Assembly (NCBI GenBank): GCA_963739645.1
Contig: CAVUBM010000001.1
Location: 62,001 to 126,000 of the forward strand
Source: JASHPR01 sp963739645
GTDB lineage: Bacteria > Actinomycetota > Actinomycetes > Streptosporangiales > Streptosporangiaceae
Length of the DNA stretch: 64,000 nucleotides
Direction: 5' to 3'
Of this stretch, positions 60,669-64,000 are shown piece after piece. Under the pieces are notes generated by a model, which was given only the letters and a program-made list of their open reading frames with translations, was not told where the DNA came from and ran no database searches. Both the position numbers and the translations under genes were made by a program. Every line of letters starts with the position of its first letter. Within the stretch, counting starts at the first letter, position 1.

Positions 60669-61562
60669 ATGGTCACGGTAACGGAGCAGAACAGGCCGGC
60701 CGCTCGGCGGCCGCGCCCGGCGCCGGCCCGCGCGGCGGCGCAGGCTTCCCGGTCTGGCGCTGGGTCATCCTGATGATCGCCGGGCTGTATTTCTTCATTC
60801 CGCTGTACGCGGCGCTGAAGTTCGCCGGCTTCAAGGCGTTCACCGCAGGTGGCTGCAGCCAGAGCGGATTCACCGACGCGTTCATGCTGTCGGTGCGGCT
60901 CGCCGTGATCACGACCGTGCTCACGCTGGTGCTGATGGTGCCCACGACGGTGTACGTGCAGGGCCCTGGCCATCGAGCCACGGGTGCTGCTGCTCGACGA
61001 GCCGCTGTCCGCGCTGGACGCAAAGGTGCGCCTGCAGCTGCGGGATCAGATCCGGGTACTGCAGCAGCGGCTGGGCATCACGACGATCTTCGTCACCCAC
61101 GACCAGGAGGAAGCTCTCTCCATGGCCGACCGGGTGGGCGTGATGAAGGACGGCCAGCTCGAGCAGGTCGCGGAGCCACACGAGCTGTACGCGCACCCGG
61201 CGACCGCTTTCGTCGCCGAGTTCGTGGGCACGATGAACCGGATCCCGGCCGGGCTGCTGCCCGTCAACCAGGTCCGCGCGGTCGGCGCGGGCCAGGGCCA
61301 GGACACAGCGGCCAGGCTCTCGGATGACGTCGACATCCTGGTCCGGCCGGAGGAGCTCAGGATCGCGGTCATGTCCGGCGGCAACGGGATCGTGATCGAC
61401 CGGACGTTCCTCGGCTCGGTAACCAGGGTCAGCGCGCAGCTGTCCGGGGACGTGGCCGTCAAGGTAGACCTGCCGAGCACAGAGGCGGCCGGGATGGCGC
61501 CGGGCGCGTCGGTAGAGGTCAGCCTGGCCGGAACGCCGGTCCTCGTCGCCGAGCGCCGCTGA
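60669..61562 (+). pseudogene. Chimera: permease 2 N terminus joined to C-terminal part of ABC ATPase
   Basis: The first part (MVTVTEQNRPAAR, then after a frame change WVILMIAGLYFFIPLYAALK and LAVITTVLTLVLMVPTTVYV) is the start of a second permease. At about 60963 it turns directly into ALAIEPRVLLLDEPLSALDA, the Walker B region of a PotA-like ATPase, followed by TIFVTHDQEEALSMADRVGV and a TOBE domain to 61562. The rest of the permease and the ATPase Walker A and LSGGQ motifs are missing, roughly 1 kb. As written it cannot encode a working permease or ATPase; either a real deletion or an assembly collapse. Confidence 0.75.
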
Positions 61563-61569
61563 CTACGGC

Positions 61570-61596
61570 GCTGCCGCCTGCCTCGCGGGCGGCAGC
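61570..61596. terminator. Bidirectional hairpin between convergent operons
   Basis: GCTGCCGCC (61570-61578) and GGCGGCAGC (61588-61596), perfect 9-bp stem, 9-base loop, between the ATPase stop and the convergent metallophosphoesterase stop. Confidence 0.7.
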
Positions 61597-61598
61597 CG

Positions 61599-63260
61599 CT
61601 ACGGGACGATGGCCGGGGTCAGCGGGAACGGCGACGGCATCCGGAGCTCGGTGTTGCGGTCGGTGGCCACGCCGGACCGCTCCGAGTCCGCGCCGATGAC
61701 CGGCATGTTGGCCGCGAGCTCGCGGTGCAGCGCGGCGAGGTCATCCCCGGTCCACAGCGGCCGGGGCACGGCCGGGGTGTGGTGGTCGACCATGGTGCAC
61801 ACGATGGACAGGCCGTCGCCGGCGTCGAGAATCTCGACCAGCCGGACCTGGCACGGCCAGTCTGCGATGGAGCAGGTCGTGACCTCCCAGAACCCGCGCG
61901 CCGGGTCGGCCGGGTCACGGCGCGGCCGGATGGCGTTGGTGTGGGTGTGCCCGTTCAGCCACAGCACCACGTTGCGGAAGCGGTGCAGCAGGGCGGTGAA
62001 CTCGGCCGCGCCGAGCAGCGGGTCGCCGCCAGGTCCCGTATGCGGGGTCCGGGTGTTGGTGAGCGTGTCGATCCCGTGGTGGGAGAACAGGACCACCAGC
62101 CGGTCGTCGTGACCGGTGCGGACCTCGCGCCCGTCCGGCCTGCGGTAGGCGGAGTGCACCTCGATGAGCCGGGCCTCGAGCCACCGCGCCTGGTCACGGT
62201 CGATGCACCCGTCGGCCCCGCCCGCGATGCAGCTGGTGTCCAGTGCGATGAGCCGGGCGGCCGGCGTGTCATGGACGTAGTACGCCGTGCCGTCCTGCCG
62301 GTTGCTGTCGCTGAAGCCGTGCCCGAACGGGCGTGACCCCGGCCGGAAGTGCGCTTCGACGAAGTCGCGCCTGGTGATGCCCCGCCGGTCAGGGTCGGCG
62401 GTGATCGCCACGGTCGGGCCGGCCAGGAACGCCTCGGGGTGCTCGGTGAACAGCTCGAGCGCGCGGTCGTGGTCGAAGCCCGCGGGCAGGCGCAGCGGCT
62501 TCCTGCCGCTCACCAGCGCCTCGGCCAGGGCCGGGGTAATCGTGCCGACGCCCTGGTTGAGCGCCTCGTGATTGCCGAAGCAGGACAGCCAAGGGACGCT
62601 GAGCCCGGTGGCGGTGAACTCCCCGAGGGCGCGCTCCAGCAGCCCCGGGTGATACGGGAAGCCGAACTCGCGCCGGAAGATGTCCTCGCCGTTCGCGCCG
62701 GACCCGTCCGGCTTCCAGAAGAAGTCGTCCGGCCAGTCCGGCAACTGAACGCCGACATAGCCAGGGCCGCCGGAGCCGGGCCGCACCAGGCCGCCGTCGA
62801 ACAGGGCGAGGAAGGCCTGCATCTCGTTCCACTGCGCGTTGTCGATCGCGTCGCCCGTGGTCACCGCCAGCTGCGGCGCCATCCCGGTGACCGGACCGGT
62901 CACGGCGTTGAGCGTGCGCAGCGTGGCGTCGACCGCGTGCGGGGCGAGCGCTTCCTGGGGGCGCTGCACCGGCACGATCTCGGCGTACCTGGGATCGGCG
63001 AAGTAGCGGTTGAGGAACTCGAACCGGGTCGGCGACTGGATGTCGGCGAGCTGCAGGTCGGTCACGTGAGCCAGGCAGAGCAGCGGCCGCCCGGCCTCCG
63101 GGCGTGGCCCGGGGTCCGGCGCGCCGAAGTCCGTGCGCACCAGGTGCGGCTCGCCGTCGATGATCTCGATGGCCCGGTAGGGCGCGCTGGTCCCCCGGCG
63201 CTGCACCACGCCTGGACCCAGGCGGCGATCGGTGGTCAGCGGCGGGTGTCCGCCGCTCAT
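61599..63260 (-). CDS. Metallophosphoesterase, TIGR03767-like
   Basis: 553 residues. Calcineurin-like metal motifs: LCLAHVTDLQLAD, TTGDAIDNAQWNE, WLSCFGNHEALNQG, VVLFSHHGID and VLWLNGHTHTN, so both metal sites look complete. No signal peptide. It overlaps the upstream ABC ATPase as ATGA, which suggests it acts on the imported compound, perhaps a phosphate ester or phosphonate derivative; that is inference. Intact frame. Confidence 0.88.
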   Translation of the reverse strand: MSGGHPPLTTDRRLGPGVVQRRGTSAPYRAIEIIDGEPHLVRTDFGAPDPGPRPEAGRPLLCLAHVTDLQLADIQSPTRFEFLNRYFADPRYAEIVPVQRPQEALAPHAVDATLRTLNAVTGPVTGMAPQLAVTTGDAIDNAQWNEMQAFLALFDGGLVRPGSGGPGYVGVQLPDWPDDFFWKPDGSGANGEDIFRREFGFPYHPGLLERALGEFTATGLSVPWLSCFGNHEALNQGVGTITPALAEALVSGRKPLRLPAGFDHDRALELFTEHPEAFLAGPTVAITADPDRRGITRRDFVEAHFRPGSRPFGHGFSDSNRQDGTAYYVHDTPAARLIALDTSCIAGGADGCIDRDQARWLEARLIEVHSAYRRPDGREVRTGHDDRLVVLFSHHGIDTLTNTRTPHTGPGGDPLLGAAEFTALLHRFRNVVLWLNGHTHTNAIRPRRDPADPARGFWEVTTCSIADWPCQVRLVEILDAGDGLSIVCTMVDHHTPAVPRPLWTGDDLAALHRELAANMPVIGADSERSGVATDRNTELRMPSPFPLTPAIVP

Positions 63261-64000
63261 GCCTCACCCTCGGCCCCGGCCGGTACGTCGGCGGCGGCCA
63301 CCAGCACCGGGTCCGGGCGGATCACCAGCGAGACGCGGCTGCCCGCCGGAAGCTCCATGGCGTCCGCGGTGGTGAGCTGGGCCAGGATCGTAGTGTCGCC
63401 GAGGTCGACGGTGACACGGCTGGTCGCGCCCAGGAACGTCGAGGCGATCACGGTGCCGGTCATCGGCCCGGACTCGCCCGAGCTGTCCGAGGCCAGCGTG
63501 ACCGCCTCGGGCCGCACCAGAGCGGTGGCCGGGCCGGGCGGGGTGGAGAGATCCACCAGCGGCAGGTCGTGTCCCCGCACCGTCACGGTCGACCCGCTGA
63601 CCGTCCCGGCCAGCCGGTTGGTGAGCCCGACGAACTCCGCGACGAAGGCGGTGGCCGGGCGCGCGTAGACCTCGGTGGGCGGCGCGAGCTGCTCGAGGCG
63701 GCCGTTCTGCATCACCCCGACCCGGTCGGCGATCGCCAGCGCCTCCTCCTGGTCGTGGGTGACGAACAGCGTGGTGATGCCCACGTCCAGCTGGATCCGG
63801 CGGATCTGGTCCCGCAGCTGCGCCCGGACCTTGGCGTCGAGTGCCGAGAGCGGCTCGTCCAGCAGCAGGACCTGGGGCTCAATGGCCAGGGCGCGGGCCA
63901 GGGCGACCCGCTGCTGCTGGCCGCCGGAGATCTGGTGCGGGTACCGGTCCGCCTGCGTGGACAGGCCCACCAGGTCCAGCATCTCCATGGCCCGCCGGTC
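63257..64000 (-). CDS. ABC transporter ATP-binding protein, PotA-like (N terminus outside window)
   Basis: At least 247 codons to the window edge; the Walker A part lies beyond it. Seen here: YPHQISGGQQQRVALARALA (signature), LLLDEPLSALDAKVRAQLRD (Walker B), LFVTHDQEEALAIADRVGVM (switch His), then a TOBE domain from about RLAGTVSGSTVTVRG. It is a paralogue of the truncated ATPase on the other strand and shares ALAIEP[R/Q]VLLLDEPLS with it. Its permeases would be upstream, outside the window. Confidence 0.9.
   Translation of the reverse strand, partial: DRRAMEMLDLVGLSTQADRYPHQISGGQQQRVALARALAIEPQVLLLDEPLSALDAKVRAQLRDQIRRIQLDVGITTLFVTHDQEEALAIADRVGVMQNGRLEQLAPPTEVYARPATAFVAEFVGLTNRLAGTVSGSTVTVRGHDLPLVDLSTPPGPATALVRPEAVTLASDSSGESGPMTGTVIASTFLGATSRVTVDLGDTTILAQLTTADAMELPAGSRVSLVIRPDPVLVAAADVPAGAEGEA

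Overview
The window is high-GC DNA with GTG and TTG starts and AGGAG-type ribosome sites. It carries actinomycete-specific families: WhiJ-type XRE/DUF5753 plus DUF397 pairs, a PdtaR-like ANTAR regulator, a TIGR03085 protein and the Trp-operon membrane protein. The housekeeping order pyrG, NUDIX, ald, xerD, parA, scpA, scpB, rluB, aroH, tyrA, cmk, der is that of actinobacterial chromosomes. I read it as a chromosomal segment of a filamentous actinomycete, of Streptosporangiales or Streptomyces type, but the genus cannot be fixed from sequence alone.

Layout. 0-5.4 kb: YceI with a divergent MarR regulator, a PaiB-like protein, a T-box leader followed by an archaeal-type aspartyl-tRNA synthetase, and two oxidoreductases. 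5.5-11 kb is accessory: a membrane GGDEF protein, then a tandem array of six hexapeptide micro-ORFs (five MRNEWH, one MPNEWH), each with its own ribosome site, then an MFS exporter, a trypsin-like protease and an aldo/keto reductase, the last three in broken frames. 11.3-14.4 kb: two convergent WhiJ-type regulator/DUF397 pairs and a regulatory histidine-kinase-like ATPase. 14.4-26.3 kb: the core block der to pyrG, all on the minus strand. 26.4-34.3 kb: a DMT-like transporter, a HAD hydrolase, a lipoprotein, uvrB and a four-gene WXG100/T7SS-like module. 34.5-43.2 kb: coaE, a repeat-bearing spacer, rpsA, polA, a secreted aldose epimerase behind a LacI-type operator, a thioesterase and pdtaR. 43.3-44.3 kb: a tRNA with anticodon CAA but a short variable loop, directly followed by a LAGLIDADG gene. 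44.3-56.2 kb: lgt, gltD, gltB, trpA, trpB, trpC and two membrane proteins. 56.3-64 kb: TIGR03085, an IS701-like remnant, a transglutaminase-like protein, a damaged ABC uptake operon, a metallophosphoesterase and the C-terminal part of a second ABC ATPase.

The strongest candidate for something undescribed is the hexapeptide array at 6980-7404. One copy uses different synonymous codons and still encodes NEWH, so the peptide seems to be what is conserved. Second is the T-box at about 1983-2260, whose switch strands and UGGC bulge can be read directly.

Caution on sequence quality. At least 17 coding regions, several of them essential (parA, scpA, xerD, aspS, gltB, trpB), carry one- or two-base frame breaks, often in G/C runs. 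I treat most of these as assembly indels and annotate through them. All breakpoints are approximate.
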